The notes: generated from the sequence alone by a model not told the origin. Positions 1-10,000 are shown, counted from the first letter of the stretch. The stretch: DNA of 64,000 nt from CAADGU01 sp035444285 (GCA_035444285.1 DAOMOK010000010.1:186001-250000), one strand, 5' to 3'. Made by a program: numbers and translations.

Positions 1-2
1 GA

Positions 3-21
3 CGCCGATTTCCAATCGGCG
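3..21. repeat. Short GC-rich hairpin at window edge
   Basis: CGCCGATT and AATCGGCG form a perfect 8-bp stem around a 3-base loop. It may be the end of a transcript entering from outside the window, but no T-run follows. Directly after it, AACTGTGATT is repeated twice in tandem at 31-50. Confidence 0.4.
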
Positions 22-48
22 GCGTTGGCTAACTGTGATTAACTGTGA

Positions 49-76
49 TTGACAGGAAAGTTAACGGCTGTAAAAT
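49..76 (+). promoter_or_regulatory. Promoter of the toxin-antitoxin pair
   Basis: TTGACA (49-54), a 16-base spacer and TAAAAT (71-76) make a near-consensus sigma-70-type promoter 40 bases before the antitoxin start. The -10 box overlaps the left edge of the 75-94 palindrome, an arrangement expected for autorepression by an antitoxin. Confidence 0.6.
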
Positions 77-94
77 GGTCATTTAGATGACCAT
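75..94. promoter_or_regulatory. Putative antitoxin operator palindrome
   Basis: ATGGTCAT and ATGACCAT form a perfect 8+8 inverted repeat with a 4-base centre. It lies between the -10 box and the antitoxin start. Phd/YefM-type antitoxins bind such palindromes over their own promoter, so this is the likely autoregulatory site. The function is inferred from position. Confidence 0.6.
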
Positions 95-116
95 CTGACA
101 ATCAGTGGAGGCGATG

Positions 117-392
117 ATGAAACAAATTTCTATTGTGGAGGCGCGTGACCACTTCACCGAATTGGTACGGCAGGTAGAAAAAAATTCTGGTGTACAGCTC
201 ACCCGACGCGGCAAACCGGTAGCGGTGATCCTTTCTATGTCTGAATTCGATCGTTTGCAAAAGGGCGAGGGCAATTTTTGGGACAGCTATCTTGTTTTTC
301 GGGCACAGTTTGATCTGGATGAGTTGGCGATTGAGCCAGAAATTTTTGCGGAGGCACGGGATCGCACGGCAGGACGAGATGTGACCTTATGA
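117..392 (+). CDS. Phd/YefM-family antitoxin
   Basis: A 91-residue protein with the N-terminal pattern of Phd/YefM antitoxins: ISIVEARDHFTELVRQVEK followed by a Thr-Arg-Arg-Gly-Lys-Pro-Val-Ala-Val strand. In this family the N-terminal half dimerises and binds the operator, and the C-terminal tail wraps and blocks the partner toxin. The C-terminal part here is acidic (DELAIEPEIF), fitting a toxin-binding tail. GTG at 105 and ATG at 114 are also in frame. ATG 117 was chosen because GGAGG at 107-111 then sits 5 bases upstream. Its last codons overlap the PIN toxin by 4 bases (ATGA), so the two are translationally coupled. Confidence 0.85.
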   Translation: MKQISIVEARDHFTELVRQVEKNSGVQLTRRGKPVAVILSMSEFDRLQKGEGNFWDSYLVFRAQFDLDELAIEPEIFAEARDRTAGRDVTL

Positions 393-802
393 GTTTGAAA
401 TACCTCTTAGACACTAACATCGTCTCTGAGCCATTACGACCGCAACCCAACCAGACCATTCTGGCAAATCTACAAACACATCAGCAGGAAATTGCCATTG
501 CTGCGGTTGTCTGGCATGAATTGTGGTTTGGCTGTTTGCGGCTGCCACTATCACGAAGGCGCACGGCCGTAGAAACCTACCTGCAACACGTTGTCAGCGC
601 CATTCCCATACTGCCTTATGATGAACAGGCTGCTCATTGGCACGCTGCCGAACGCGCCCGGCTGACGGCACAGGGCAAACCGCCTCCTTTTGCTGACAGT
701 CAAATTGCCGCAGTAACGGCCGTGAACCATCTCCAGTTGGTGACGCTCAACACCGCCGATTACGCCTATTTTCAGGGCTTACAACTAACAACCTGGAATT
801 GA
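389..802 (+). CDS. vapC: PIN-domain toxin, VapC-like ribonuclease
   Basis: A 137-residue PIN-domain protein, the usual size for VapC toxins. The metal-binding acidic residues are visible: D8 in LLDTN, E44 in WHEL, D103 in FADSQIAA, and D124 in the terminal NTADY motif. Family members are Mg2+-dependent endoribonucleases that cleave tRNA or rRNA when freed from the antitoxin. The 4-base overlap with the upstream Phd-like gene gives a complete type II module. ACGGCCGT occurs twice inside the gene, so its composition matches the host rather than looking recently acquired. Confidence 0.88.
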   Translation: MSLKYLLDTNIVSEPLRPQPNQTILANLQTHQQEIAIAAVVWHELWFGCLRLPLSRRRTAVETYLQHVVSAIPILPYDEQAAHWHAAERARLTAQGKPPPFADSQIAAVTAVNHLQLVTLNTADYAYFQGLQLTTWN

Positions 803-808
803 CTTCTG

Positions 809-846
809 CTAACGCTCACTACTAACGCTCACTACTAACGCTCACT
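809..846 (+). repeat. Three tandem copies of a 13-mer
   Basis: CTAACGCTCACTA is repeated at 809-821, 822-834 and 835-846 (last copy one base short). It belongs to the GCTCACT-containing family I also seen inside mutS and at 40.68 and 51.4 kb. It lies between the convergent vapC and mutS genes. Confidence 0.8.
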
Positions 847-914
847 GAAAAAGCCCGACCTCTCTCCGGCAAATCTTCGCGTTTCTTCGCGTCCTTCACG
901 GATTTCTAAAAATG

Positions 915-3503
915 TCAGTTTTCGGCATAGCGGCGTTTCCATTCGTACAATTTGTTGATCGCTTCCAGAGGGGACATGCTGTTCACGTCCAGTTCGGTCA
1001 GTTCTGCCAGCAGGGGGCTGGCTTCCGGGAAGAGGGCCATTTGTTGGCCGGAGGAGAGGCGAGAGGGGGTCACGGCCGTTGTCGGTGCATGTTGTTCCAG
1101 TTCGTGCAGCAGTTCATTGGCCCGGTTGACCACATCCCGTGGCAGCCCCGCCAGTTGCGCCACATGGATGCCGTAACTGCGATCCGCCCCCCCCGGCACA
1201 ATGTGGTGCAAAAAGAGAACCCTGTCCCCTTCTTCGGCAACGGCCACATTGTAATTGGCAACCAGCGGCAGCAGGTCAGCCAGCCCCACCAGTTCGTGGT
1301 AATGGGTGGCAAAGAGGGTGCGTGGTTTGAGGCGTGGATGGTTGTGCAGGTATTCCACAATGGCCCAGGCAATAGCCAGGCCATCATAGGTGCTGGTGCC
1401 GCGCCCGATCTCATCCAGGATGAGCAGGGAGCGGTGGCTGGCATGGTTGAGGATTTCGGCCGTTTCCACCATTTCCACCATAAAGGTGCTGCGCCCGGCG
1501 TGTAATTCATCGTGCGCGCCAATGCGGGTGAAGATGCGGTCGGCCAGCCCCACGTCGGCTTCGTCAGCGGGCACAAAGCTGCCGATCTGAGCCATGAGTA
1601 CGATGAGCGCCGTCTGGCGCAGGTAGGTGGATTTGCCGCTCATGTTAGGGCCGGTGATGATCTGGATGCGCTCCTTTTCGGTCATGTGGGTGTCATTGGG
1701 CACAAAGCGTTCCAGCCGCAGCGATTGTTCCACGACGGGGTGACGGCCGTTGACCACATGCAGCGTATTGTCGGTGGTGAGGGACGGCCGTGTATATCCC
1801 TGATTGGCCGCCGCTTCCGCCAACCCCGCCGCGACATCCAGTTCCGCAATCGCCTGCGCCGTTTGCAGCAGGCGCGGCGCATAAGCCGCCACTTGCTGGC
1901 ACACTTCGCTGAAAACCCGCCGTTCAATTTCCAAAATCCGCTCCTCGGCATTGAGGATCAGCGTTTCGTACTCCTTCAATTCCGGGGTGATATACCGCTC
2001 CGCGTTGGTCAGCGTTTGCTTGCGAATATAGTCGGCGGGAATCATGGACGTGTTGGCGTGGGTGACTTCGATATAGTAGCCAAACACTTTGTTAAAACCC
2101 ACTTTCAAAGAGGCGATACCCGCTCGCTCCCGTTCGCGTGGTTCCAGGCCCGCCACCCATTCCCGCGCATTGGCTGACGAGTTCATCACCCCATCCAGTT
2201 CTGCCGAAAAGCCGGGGCGAATCACCCCCATCTTGTTGAAATTGGTCGGTGCGTCGTCGGGGATGGCGCGGGCTATCAGGTCGGCGACTTCGGCGCAGGC
2301 ATCGAGGTTGGAGATGAGCGATTGGAGATTGGAGATTGGAGACTGGCGGCTTGCTAACTGCTCACTGCTCACTGCTAACTGCTCACTCATTACCGGTATA
2401 GCCTGCAAAGCGATCTTCACATTCTCCACATCACGTGGGTTGGCTTTGCCGCCGAGGATGCGGTTGGTGAGCCGTTCCAGGTCGGGCAGCCCTTTGAGGG
2501 TGGCGCGCAAGTCGGCGCGCAGCAGGGCATTTTCGTGGAAAAACTGCACCTGGTCCAGGCGATTGTTTAATTGAGCGATGTCCAGCAACGGCCGTGACAC
2601 CCGCTCCCGCAGCAGCCGCGCCCCCATCGCCGTCACCGTTTTGTCCAGCACTCCCAGCAACGACCCCTTGCGTTCGCCGCTAAGGGACTCCGTCAATTCC
2701 AGGTTGGCGCGGGTGGCTGTGTCCAGCGCCATGTACCCCTCGACGCTGTAAGTCGCCAGCCGTTGGATTTGCCCCACTGCTCCCATCTGCGTTTCTTGCA
2801 AGTAGTAGAGAATGGCCCCGGCGGCGCGGGTCGCCAGTGATTTTTGTTCGCAACCAAACGCATCCAGGCTGGCGACGCCAAAATGGCGCAGCAAAATCTG
2901 GCGGGTATTGCCCTCTTCAAATCGCCAGTCTGGCAGGTGGCTGACGGTGCGCGCCTGCTCTTGCAGTGTGTGTTCGCTGTCTGGAACGAGCAGTTCGGCG
3001 GGGTGCAGGCGGGCCAGTTCTTCGGTGAGGGTGCGACGGCCGTGAAACTGCGTCGTCGCAAAGATGCCGGTAGTAATATCGGCATAGGCCAGCCCCACCC
3101 GGTCGCCATCCACAATCGCCGCCACCAGGTAATTGTGCCGCGCTGCATCCAACATCCCCGGTTCAATGACCGTCCCGGCGGTGAAAACGCGCACCACCTC
3201 ACGCGCCATCAGGCCGTTGATGGGCGTCTCGCCCATCTGCTCACACAGCGCCACCTTGTACCCTTTAGCCACCAGGCGGGCAATATAACTTTCGGCCGCA
3301 TGGTAGGGCACGCCAGCCATGGGGGTGCGCTGATTTTTCCCTTGAGGACGACTGGTGAGTACCAGGTCTAGTTCCCGCGCGGCCGTGTGCGCATCATCAT
3401 CAAACGTCTCATAAAAATCCCCCAGGCGAAACAGGACAATGGCGTCTGGATATTGCGCCTTAATATCCAGGTATTGCTGGCGGCTGGGGGTGATGTGGCT
3501 CAT
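915..3503 (-). CDS. mutS: DNA mismatch repair ATPase MutS
   Basis: An 862-residue MutS, full length for bacterial MutS1. The mismatch-wedging Phe-x-Glu lies in GDFYETF (F30, E32). The core and clamp domains follow, and the ATPase has Walker A GPNMSGKST (K624) and Walker B LLILDEIGRGTSTYDG. It binds mispairs and, with MutL, starts strand-directed repair. Start: the frame is open to 3566 but runs back through an inverted repeat. ATG 3503 has AAGGAG 9 bases upstream and matches the usual MutS N-terminus. Odd: residues about 372-399 are encoded by family A and I repeats (2307-2388) placed in frame in the lever/clamp region. No mutL is nearby. Confidence 0.95.
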   Translation of the reverse strand: MSHITPSRQQYLDIKAQYPDAIVLFRLGDFYETFDDDAHTAARELDLVLTSRPQGKNQRTPMAGVPYHAAESYIARLVAKGYKVALCEQMGETPINGLMAREVVRVFTAGTVIEPGMLDAARHNYLVAAIVDGDRVGLAYADITTGIFATTQFHGRRTLTEELARLHPAELLVPDSEHTLQEQARTVSHLPDWRFEEGNTRQILLRHFGVASLDAFGCEQKSLATRAAGAILYYLQETQMGAVGQIQRLATYSVEGYMALDTATRANLELTESLSGERKGSLLGVLDKTVTAMGARLLRERVSRPLLDIAQLNNRLDQVQFFHENALLRADLRATLKGLPDLERLTNRILGGKANPRDVENVKIALQAIPVMSEQLAVSSEQLASRQSPISNLQSLISNLDACAEVADLIARAIPDDAPTNFNKMGVIRPGFSAELDGVMNSSANAREWVAGLEPRERERAGIASLKVGFNKVFGYYIEVTHANTSMIPADYIRKQTLTNAERYITPELKEYETLILNAEERILEIERRVFSEVCQQVAAYAPRLLQTAQAIAELDVAAGLAEAAANQGYTRPSLTTDNTLHVVNGRHPVVEQSLRLERFVPNDTHMTEKERIQIITGPNMSGKSTYLRQTALIVLMAQIGSFVPADEADVGLADRIFTRIGAHDELHAGRSTFMVEMVETAEILNHASHRSLLILDEIGRGTSTYDGLAIAWAIVEYLHNHPRLKPRTLFATHYHELVGLADLLPLVANYNVAVAEEGDRVLFLHHIVPGGADRSYGIHVAQLAGLPRDVVNRANELLHELEQHAPTTAVTPSRLSSGQQMALFPEASPLLAELTELDVNSMSPLEAINKLYEWKRRYAEN
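2307..2388 (-). repeat. Repeat insertion inside the mutS reading frame
   Basis: Three GATTGGA units (family A) are followed by alternating CTAACTGCTCACTG units (family I). The same sequences are intergenic elsewhere, for example at 12979-13049 and 51308-51463. Read in the mutS frame they encode a polar Ser/Gln/Leu-rich stretch without stops. It interrupts the region between ILGGKANPRDVENV and CAEVADLI. Confidence 0.8.
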
Positions 3504-3524
3504 GGTTGTAAACTCCTTGAAAGA

Positions 3525-3588
3525 CGTGATGCGTGATGCGTGATGCGTGATCCGTAGCCGGGTCACGCATCACGCATCACGAGTCACG
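3525..3588. repeat. Family C inverted repeat
   Basis: CGTGATGCGTGATGCGTGA (left arm, 3525-3550) is mirrored by TCACGCATCACGCATCACG (3563-3588) around a short GC-rich loop. It occupies the mutS leader between mutS and the divergent kinase gene. Related copies lie at 17639-17692 and inside copA. Confidence 0.85.
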
Positions 3589-3701
3589 ATTTTAGTTTCG
3601 TTTGGGTCAGGCCGCAAAGATAGACTTTCACTGCTTCTATACATCGGTCATGTTGAAAAGTTTTTCGGGTTCAGGTACGCTATGCGGCGGTTAGGCGTGT
3701 T

Positions 3702-6188
3702 ATGATAAACCCAACAACGATGACAACGATGGAAGACACGGCCGTACTGATTGCCCGCATTGATCAGCTAAATGCGGAAGCATGGTCTATCCTCAAAGAA
3801 GAGCGTGAACGTGCCCGCGCCCTCAGCCGTGAAGCCGCCGAACTCGCCACGACCGGCCCCTTTGCCCAAAATCCGTATAAACGCGGCCTTGCCGAAAGTT
3901 TGCGCACCCTCAGCCGCGCGGCCGTGTACAGCGGCAATTACGAACATTCCCTTTCCCAGGCGCTAGAAGCATTATCACTGCTAGAAGAGGAAAATCTGCC
4001 AGCGTTAATGGGGGAGGTGCTGTATACCATCGCGGTTAATTATGTGACGCTGGGCAACTTGTCTGCCGGTCTGGATTCTTACATGCGGCAGTTGGAAGTT
4101 GTGGAGCAAATCGGCGATAAGGAAGGGTATGCAATGGCCTTGTTGGGGCTGGGCAACCTCTATGCCGAGATGAATGATTATGCCAGCGCCCAATCTTACA
4201 ATGAACAAAGCCTGGCAGTTTTCCGAGAATTACCGGGACAATCTTATTGGGTGGCGCTGCTGCTGAACAATATCTGCTACAACTATTTCCAACAGGGTGA
4301 TTACCAGAAAGCGTTGGCCTGGGGAGAGGAAGGGCTGACGTTTTGCAAACTGCACGGCAATACGCGGATCGAAGCCGTCATTTCCAATTCTATTGCCGAA
4401 GTGTATTTGCAGTTAAATGACCTGGATAAGGCATTGCACTACCTGGAAACGGCCGTCGCCGTTGCCAACAAAGGCGATGATGCCTATATCGCCATTGAGA
4501 GCCTTAAACTCAGCGGCGAGATTTATTTCAAACAGGGGCGGGCCGCCCAAGCATTACCATTTGTGCAGCAATCGCTGCTTCTGGCTGAACAAGCCAATCA
4601 CAAACGGTGGATTTTTGCCTGCCACCGTTTACTGGCGGACATCTATCGGGCATTGGGGTTGTTTGCCGAGGCGCTTACTCACTTTGAACAATTTCACGCC
4701 ATCAAAGAAACAGTGCAAAGCGAAGAGGTCAATGAGAAGCTAAAAAACCTGGAGATTGTGCAGCGTACCCTGGCCGCGCAAAAAGAAGCCGAGTTATACG
4801 CCTCGCTTTACCAGGAAGAACAGGCACGCCGGGTATTGGCCGAAACGATGCAACGGGTGGGAGCGGCGCTAACAGGGTCTATCGAATTAAAGGAAGTCCT
4901 GGACACCATTCTGGCGCAGTTGGCGCTGCTAGTGCCGTATGATCGGGGATCGCTGCTGGTACGCCGCGGTAACGAGCTGGAGTTTATGGCCATGCGTGGT
5001 TTTCCCGAAGGGGAAGGGTATTTGCACCAACGCATCTCGCTCGATGCGGACCCGGATTCGCCGGATGTATTTATGCGGATTTATCATTCCCGACGGCCGT
5101 TGGCGCTGGTGAATCTGGCCGGGTATGAGGGGTGGCAGCAGGTTTCCAATTTGACGGTTCCAGGGGCATGGTTGGGGATTCCCCTGATTCACCGAGACGA
5201 AGTTCGGGGCATGTTGTCGTTAGTGCGCGAAGCGAATGTGCCCTATGACGAAGAAGCCATTGCGCTGGCGACGACCTTTGGGGCTACGGCCGTGGTCGCC
5301 CTGGAAAATGCCCGTCTGTACCATCGCACCCGCCGGTTTAACGAACAACTGGAATATGAAGTGCGCCAACGCACCCAGGCATTACAAGACGCCTATGAAC
5401 AGTTGGAACGATTAGACAAGGCCAAAGCAGATTTTATTGCTGTTACCGCCCATGAACTACGTACCCCCATCACCGTGATGAAGGCTTACAGCCAACTGCT
5501 GCAAAAGAAGGGGGATACCACTGGCGGTAATGGTGACGACAATCTGGTAGCCGGGATTGTTTCCGGGGCCAACCGTCTGCACGAGATTGTGACCACCATG
5601 TTGTGGATGGTGAAAATTGACAGTAAGGCGCTGGAGATATTTCCAGAACCACTCAACATGGTGGAATTGATCGGGCACATCGTGAGGGGGCTGTCTGAAG
5701 ATATTGCCATCCGTAAGCAGCGGGTTATTGTGGATGATTCCCTGATGGCTTTGCCATCCATTACCGGCGACGAGGATGCGCTGAAGGTGGTGTTTGCCAA
5801 CATTATTGTGAACGCCATTAAGTACACCCCGGATGGTGGAGAAATTCGCATTCACGGCCGTGCCTGGGACACCCCCCCCCAACCCGACTTGCCCACTGAC
5901 GCGATTGCCATTACCGTCAGCGACAGCGGCATTGGCATCGCTCTTGAAGCGCAGGAACTGATCTTCACCAAATTTTACCAGACAGGGGATGTGGCGCTGC
6001 ACTCCTCCGGCAAGACCAAATTCAAAGGGGGCGGCCCCGGTTTAGGACTGGCGATTGCACGAGGAATTATTGAAGCCCATCACGGCCGTCTCTGGGCCGA
6101 AAGCCCAGGCCACGATGAAAAAACCTATCCTGGCAGCCATTTCCACATTGTGCTCCCCCGCACCCAACCAACCAGAATCACAACGTAG
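3702..6188 (+). CDS. TPR-GAF hybrid histidine kinase
   Basis: An 828-residue soluble sensor kinase with no signal peptide or membrane span. Residues about 45-345 form consecutive TPR repeats. A short coiled coil leads to a GAF domain (about 385-540), then a second coiled coil, the HisKA H-box VTAHELRTPITVMKAY (phospho-acceptor H584), and an ATPase with N-box (FANIIVNAIKYTP), G1 (SDSGIGI) and G2 (GGGPGLGLAIA). TPR-GAF kinases of this type usually sense a cytosolic ligand or a protein partner. No response regulator is adjacent, so it is an orphan kinase. ATG 3702 is kept, but ATG 3720 and 3729 are equally possible because no clear ribosome binding site is visible. Confidence 0.9.
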   Translation: MINPTTMTTMEDTAVLIARIDQLNAEAWSILKEERERARALSREAAELATTGPFAQNPYKRGLAESLRTLSRAAVYSGNYEHSLSQALEALSLLEEENLPALMGEVLYTIAVNYVTLGNLSAGLDSYMRQLEVVEQIGDKEGYAMALLGLGNLYAEMNDYASAQSYNEQSLAVFRELPGQSYWVALLLNNICYNYFQQGDYQKALAWGEEGLTFCKLHGNTRIEAVISNSIAEVYLQLNDLDKALHYLETAVAVANKGDDAYIAIESLKLSGEIYFKQGRAAQALPFVQQSLLLAEQANHKRWIFACHRLLADIYRALGLFAEALTHFEQFHAIKETVQSEEVNEKLKNLEIVQRTLAAQKEAELYASLYQEEQARRVLAETMQRVGAALTGSIELKEVLDTILAQLALLVPYDRGSLLVRRGNELEFMAMRGFPEGEGYLHQRISLDADPDSPDVFMRIYHSRRPLALVNLAGYEGWQQVSNLTVPGAWLGIPLIHRDEVRGMLSLVREANVPYDEEAIALATTFGATAVVALENARLYHRTRRFNEQLEYEVRQRTQALQDAYEQLERLDKAKADFIAVTAHELRTPITVMKAYSQLLQKKGDTTGGNGDDNLVAGIVSGANRLHEIVTTMLWMVKIDSKALEIFPEPLNMVELIGHIVRGLSEDIAIRKQRVIVDDSLMALPSITGDEDALKVVFANIIVNAIKYTPDGGEIRIHGRAWDTPPQPDLPTDAIAITVSDSGIGIALEAQELIFTKFYQTGDVALHSSGKTKFKGGGPGLGLAIARGIIEAHHGRLWAESPGHDEKTYPGSHFHIVLPRTQPTRITT

Positions 6189-6190
6189 CA

Positions 6191-6235
6191 AGTGACAGGT
6201 GGCAGGTAGCAATGAATGACCTGCCACTTGCCACT
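6191..6235. repeat. Family H inverted repeat between convergent genes
   Basis: AGTGACAGGTGGCAGGT and ACCTGCCACTTGCCACT pair over 17 bases with two mismatches. It fills the whole gap between the kinase and phosphatase stop codons and overlaps the phosphatase stop. Without a T-run it is unlikely to be a simple terminator. Confidence 0.75.
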
Positions 6236-6777
6236 CAACTCTTTTGTTCGGCCAACCAGCCTTCTAACTGCTTTTGATGGCGCTGTTCCAGTTTTGTCAA
6301 CGGCCGTCGTCCCTTCATCAGCAAATGCGCCTGCTCATAGGTTAGCCCTTCCTCCCGCATCAGATAAGCCGCCAGCAGCGTGGCCGAGCGCCCCCGCCCC
6401 TTAGCGCAGTGTACCAGCACAGAACGGCCCTCTTTCACCTGGGCCGCCATCCAATCTACCCCTTCCGTCAAAATCTCCACCGGCGGTACGGTTATATCCA
6501 GCACTTTGAGCTGAATGTGTTCAATTCCATGCTCTTCATAAAAAGCCAGGTCATCCTCCCGTTCCGCCCGGATATTCACCACCGCGCCAATATTATGATG
6601 CCGGATAAAGTCGTAATCACGCTCATATGTCGGCGCGCCACCTAACCACAATTCGGCCTCTATCTCCTCATGCGGCGTAATCTGCGAAAACCAGACATGC
6701 CCCATGATCTCCTCGTAGGTATAGCGAATAGCCGGATACATTTTGTCAAAGGCTGCATGAAATGGATTGATACTCAT
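6235..6777 (-). CDS. Dual-specificity/tyrosine phosphatase-like protein
   Basis: A 180-residue protein with the cysteine-phosphatase signature HCAKGRGRSA (nucleophile C124, Arg130). A general-acid Asp is possible in the preceding KVLDITVPP loop. The layout resembles eukaryotic-type dual-specificity and PTPMT1-like phosphatases (ELWLGGAPTYERDYDFIRHHNIGAVVN split over the N-terminal half). The substrate could be phosphoprotein or a phospholipid headgroup; the sequence cannot decide. The open frame reaches 6873, but the family-like start is Met at 6777 (MSINPFHAAFD). No strong ribosome binding site is visible. It is convergent with the kinase gene, so a functional link is not implied. Confidence 0.82.
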   Translation of the reverse strand: MSINPFHAAFDKMYPAIRYTYEEIMGHVWFSQITPHEEIEAELWLGGAPTYERDYDFIRHHNIGAVVNIRAEREDDLAFYEEHGIEHIQLKVLDITVPPVEILTEGVDWMAAQVKEGRSVLVHCAKGRGRSATLLAAYLMREEGLTYEQAHLLMKGRRPLTKLEQRHQKQLEGWLAEQKS

Positions 6778-7067
6778 AATGCTTACTACTATAACTTCGT
6801 CCTTAGAAATCATCCAGAACCACATTTGGTGTAACCACATCAGAGGGTTCACCCGCTCAAACGGCGATGACAAACCAGATATGTTGATTCTTTCACCAGA
6901 CCTTTACTCGTAATCCGTAAGAAATCATGTAAACTGCCCGGCATACAATCCACCATGTGATGTATTTTTTATGGAAGTAGCAGTAACGATTCAATAGTGT
7001 CCTGTAATGCGTAGGTTCCAACGGGGAGCCACCTGGGCCGTACAGGGGTTCAGCAAAAGGTGTGCTC

Positions 7068-10000
7068 ATGGTTCAGCGGTTTTCACCCAATCGGCCAGTA
7101 GTTCGCGCCAGATATTTCTTCATCTTATTTTTTCTTTTATCGTCCACGCTCATATTTTCATCCACCAGAATAAGCCAGGCTTCATCTCCCATCGTCGTCA
7201 ATACTTTCCTGGACAGTAAACAGGCCAACGACGGCACGTGTTCGCTGCGGGAAGCCATTATCGCCGCTAACACAGACAAAAAATCTGGCAATGGCCCTGG
7301 TGAGTGCCCCGCAGGCAGAGGCGCGGATACCATTCTGCTACCTGCCGGCACTTACGTCCTCACCCGGGGGGATAGTGGCAATGAGGATGCCGCCCAAACA
7401 GGCGACCTGGACATCTACGGCAACCTGACCATTATTGGCGCTGGCGCCAATCAGACCATTATCCAGGGTGTGGGTGTGAATGACCGCCTGATCCACGTAC
7501 TCAGCGGGAACGTGAGCATCTCTGGTGTCACCCTGCAGCAAGGTAATGTGCCTGGCCATGGCGGTGCGCTCTTCAACAACGGCAACCTGACGCTTGCCGA
7601 TGTAGCCTTGATGGACAACAATGCCAACGGCATGGGGGGCGGTCTCTATTCTCTGGGCACATTGCAGGCGAACGCAGTCAGCGTTGTGGGCAACAATGCC
7701 AATGGTTCGGCTGGCGGCGGCGTGGTAGTGGGCGGCGGCACGGCCGTATTCACCAACAGCACCATCAGCGGCAATACCGTTAACGGCAGCGGTGGCGGTC
7801 TGGTGAACAATGGGCAAACCACTCTCCACTTTGTCACCATTTCCAATAACAGCGCCACAAACGCCACCGGTGCCCAGAACAATAGCGGCGATCTGACGCT
7901 CAATCACACGTTGGTAGGCGGCAGTTGCCAGGGTACTGTAATCTCACAAGGTTACAACCTTATCCAGGACGCCACCGACTGCACCATTACCGGCGATCTG
8001 GTCGGCAACCAGATCGGCGTTGACCCGCTCTTGGAGCCGCTGGCCCTCAATGGCGGCAGCACACTGAACCATGCCTTGCTGCCCAACAGCCCGGCCGTAG
8101 AAGCCGGCAGCAACAGCGGCTGCCCGGCCACCGACCAACGCGGTATCAGCCGCCCGCGCGGCCTTTTCTGTGACATTGGCGCTTACGAGCTAGAGAATCC
8201 GACCCAAACCGGCCCAGCCCTTGTGGTCAATACGGCCGATGACGGTGATGATGGCATTTGTGATTATGCCCATTGTTCCCTGCGCGAAGCTATCTCGCAT
8301 ACCAACGCCTCCAGCGCCAGCAATCAGATTCATTTCAACATTCCCGGCGCGCTGCCGCCGGTCATTTATCCGCTGTCGCCATTACCCGTTATTACCGAGC
8401 CGGTATTGATTGATGGTTTCACCCAGGCCGGAGGATTAGTGGTACTGGATGGCTCGCTGGCAGGCACGGCCGTTGGCCTGGAAATTACGTCCGGCGGCAC
8501 AACCGTGCGCGGGCTGCGCATCATCAACTTCGGCAGCCATGGCCTGCTTCTCTCCCAAAACGGCAACAATGTCATTGAGAGTAACGAGATTGCCTATAAC
8601 GGCGGCGACGGTATCCGCATTTTGCAGGGGACGGGCAACCAGTTAACCGGCAACAACATTCACGATAACGGCGGCCTGCCCATTGATTTGGGCGGCGACG
8701 GCCGTACCCCCAACGACACCGATGACCCCGATGAGGGCGCCAATTACCTGCAAAACTACCCTAATCTGCTCACGGCCGTGCCCCAGGCTGATGGTCTATG
8801 GGTAAACGGCCGTTTGGACAGCGCCGCCAACACCACCTTCACCCTGGAATTTTTTGCGGCCACTACTTGCTCGTTCAGCGGCGGCAGCCAGACCTCCCTG
8901 GGCACAACCCAGGTGTCAACGGATGCTTTCGGTGATGTTTACTTCTCAGCCGATGGGCTAACGGCCGTACCCCTGGGATATTTCGTCACTGCCACCGCTA
9001 CCGATCCGGGTGGCAACACGTCCGAACTGTCTGACTGCATCGCCGTCAGCCCCGGCAACACCTCCTGGGTCACCGCCATGCCGCTGGATGTGCTGCCGGA
9101 TCTGGGACCAACGGCCGTCAGTCAATATCTGGACCAACCCGGCCAATCCCGTTGGTACAAATTCCCCATACAGCCCGGCAGCAAAGTAATTGTCACCCTC
9201 ACCAACCTGCCCGCTAATTACGATCTAACCATCTACAAAGACATCGCCCAGGCATACAACCAACTGCTTTCGCCACAGGATTTACCGCGTTTTGACGCCG
9301 AATTTGCCCCGGAAGCGTTTAGCCCCGAAGCGTTCAGCCCGGAAGCATTTAGCCCCGAAGCATTCAGCCCAGAGGCGTTCAGCCCCGAAGCATTCAGCCC
9401 CGAAGCATTCAGCCCAGAGGCGTTCAGCCCCGAAGCGTTTAGCCCGGAGGCGTTCAGCCCCGAAGCATTCAGCCCAGAGGCGTTCAGCCCCGAAGCATTT
9501 AGCCCCGAAGCGTTCAGCCCGGAGGCGTTTAGTCCCGAAGCCTTCAGCCCGGAGGCATTTAGCCCCGAAGCCTTTAGTCCCGAAGCGTTCTCCGGTGCGC
9601 AGTTACGCAGTTTGTTGGGCGTTTCTGCCTTCCGAGGCACGGCCAATGAAGGGTTGATCGTCAATACCTGGAACAACACCGGCTACTTCTACGTGCGGGT
9701 ACGTGGTTCCAATGGCGCGTTTAGTGCCCAGCTTCCCTTCCAGGTAAGTGTGGAAGTTGACTCCGGCTCTTGTGGTAACGTCACGGCCGTCACCACAGCC
9801 AGCAACACCACCCCCACTGCCGGTAACTATCAGACCATCATCCTTACCGACATGGCGCGTATGGCGGGCACGGCTGACGAAAAAGCCACCCTCGCCAGTC
9901 GCCTGGCTACCTACGCCGCCCGACCCGAAGTGGTCGGCGTCATTGTAGACGTAGGCGCGGATGCCCGCGTTGCCGCCGCCAATGCTCAGGCCGACGCTCA

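Noticed and set aside
912..1505. Long open frame opposite mutS
   Set aside because: It is the antisense shadow of the conserved MutS ATPase domain and has no recognisable motif.
3653..3681. Promoter for the TPR-GAF kinase (TTGAAA-17-TACGCT)
   Set aside because: The -10 match is only three of six bases; too weak to list.
7000..7067. Possible riboswitch before the giant protein
   Set aside because: Two short hairpins can be drawn, but no known riboswitch core such as the GEMM motif is present.
9309..9593. CRISPR-like array
   Set aside because: The 15-base units are contiguous, without spacers, and keep a reading frame.
9233..9679. Antisense frame encoding Ala-Ser-Gly-Leu-Asn repeats
   Set aside because: It arises from the PEAFS array read backwards; conservation fits the plus-strand peptide.
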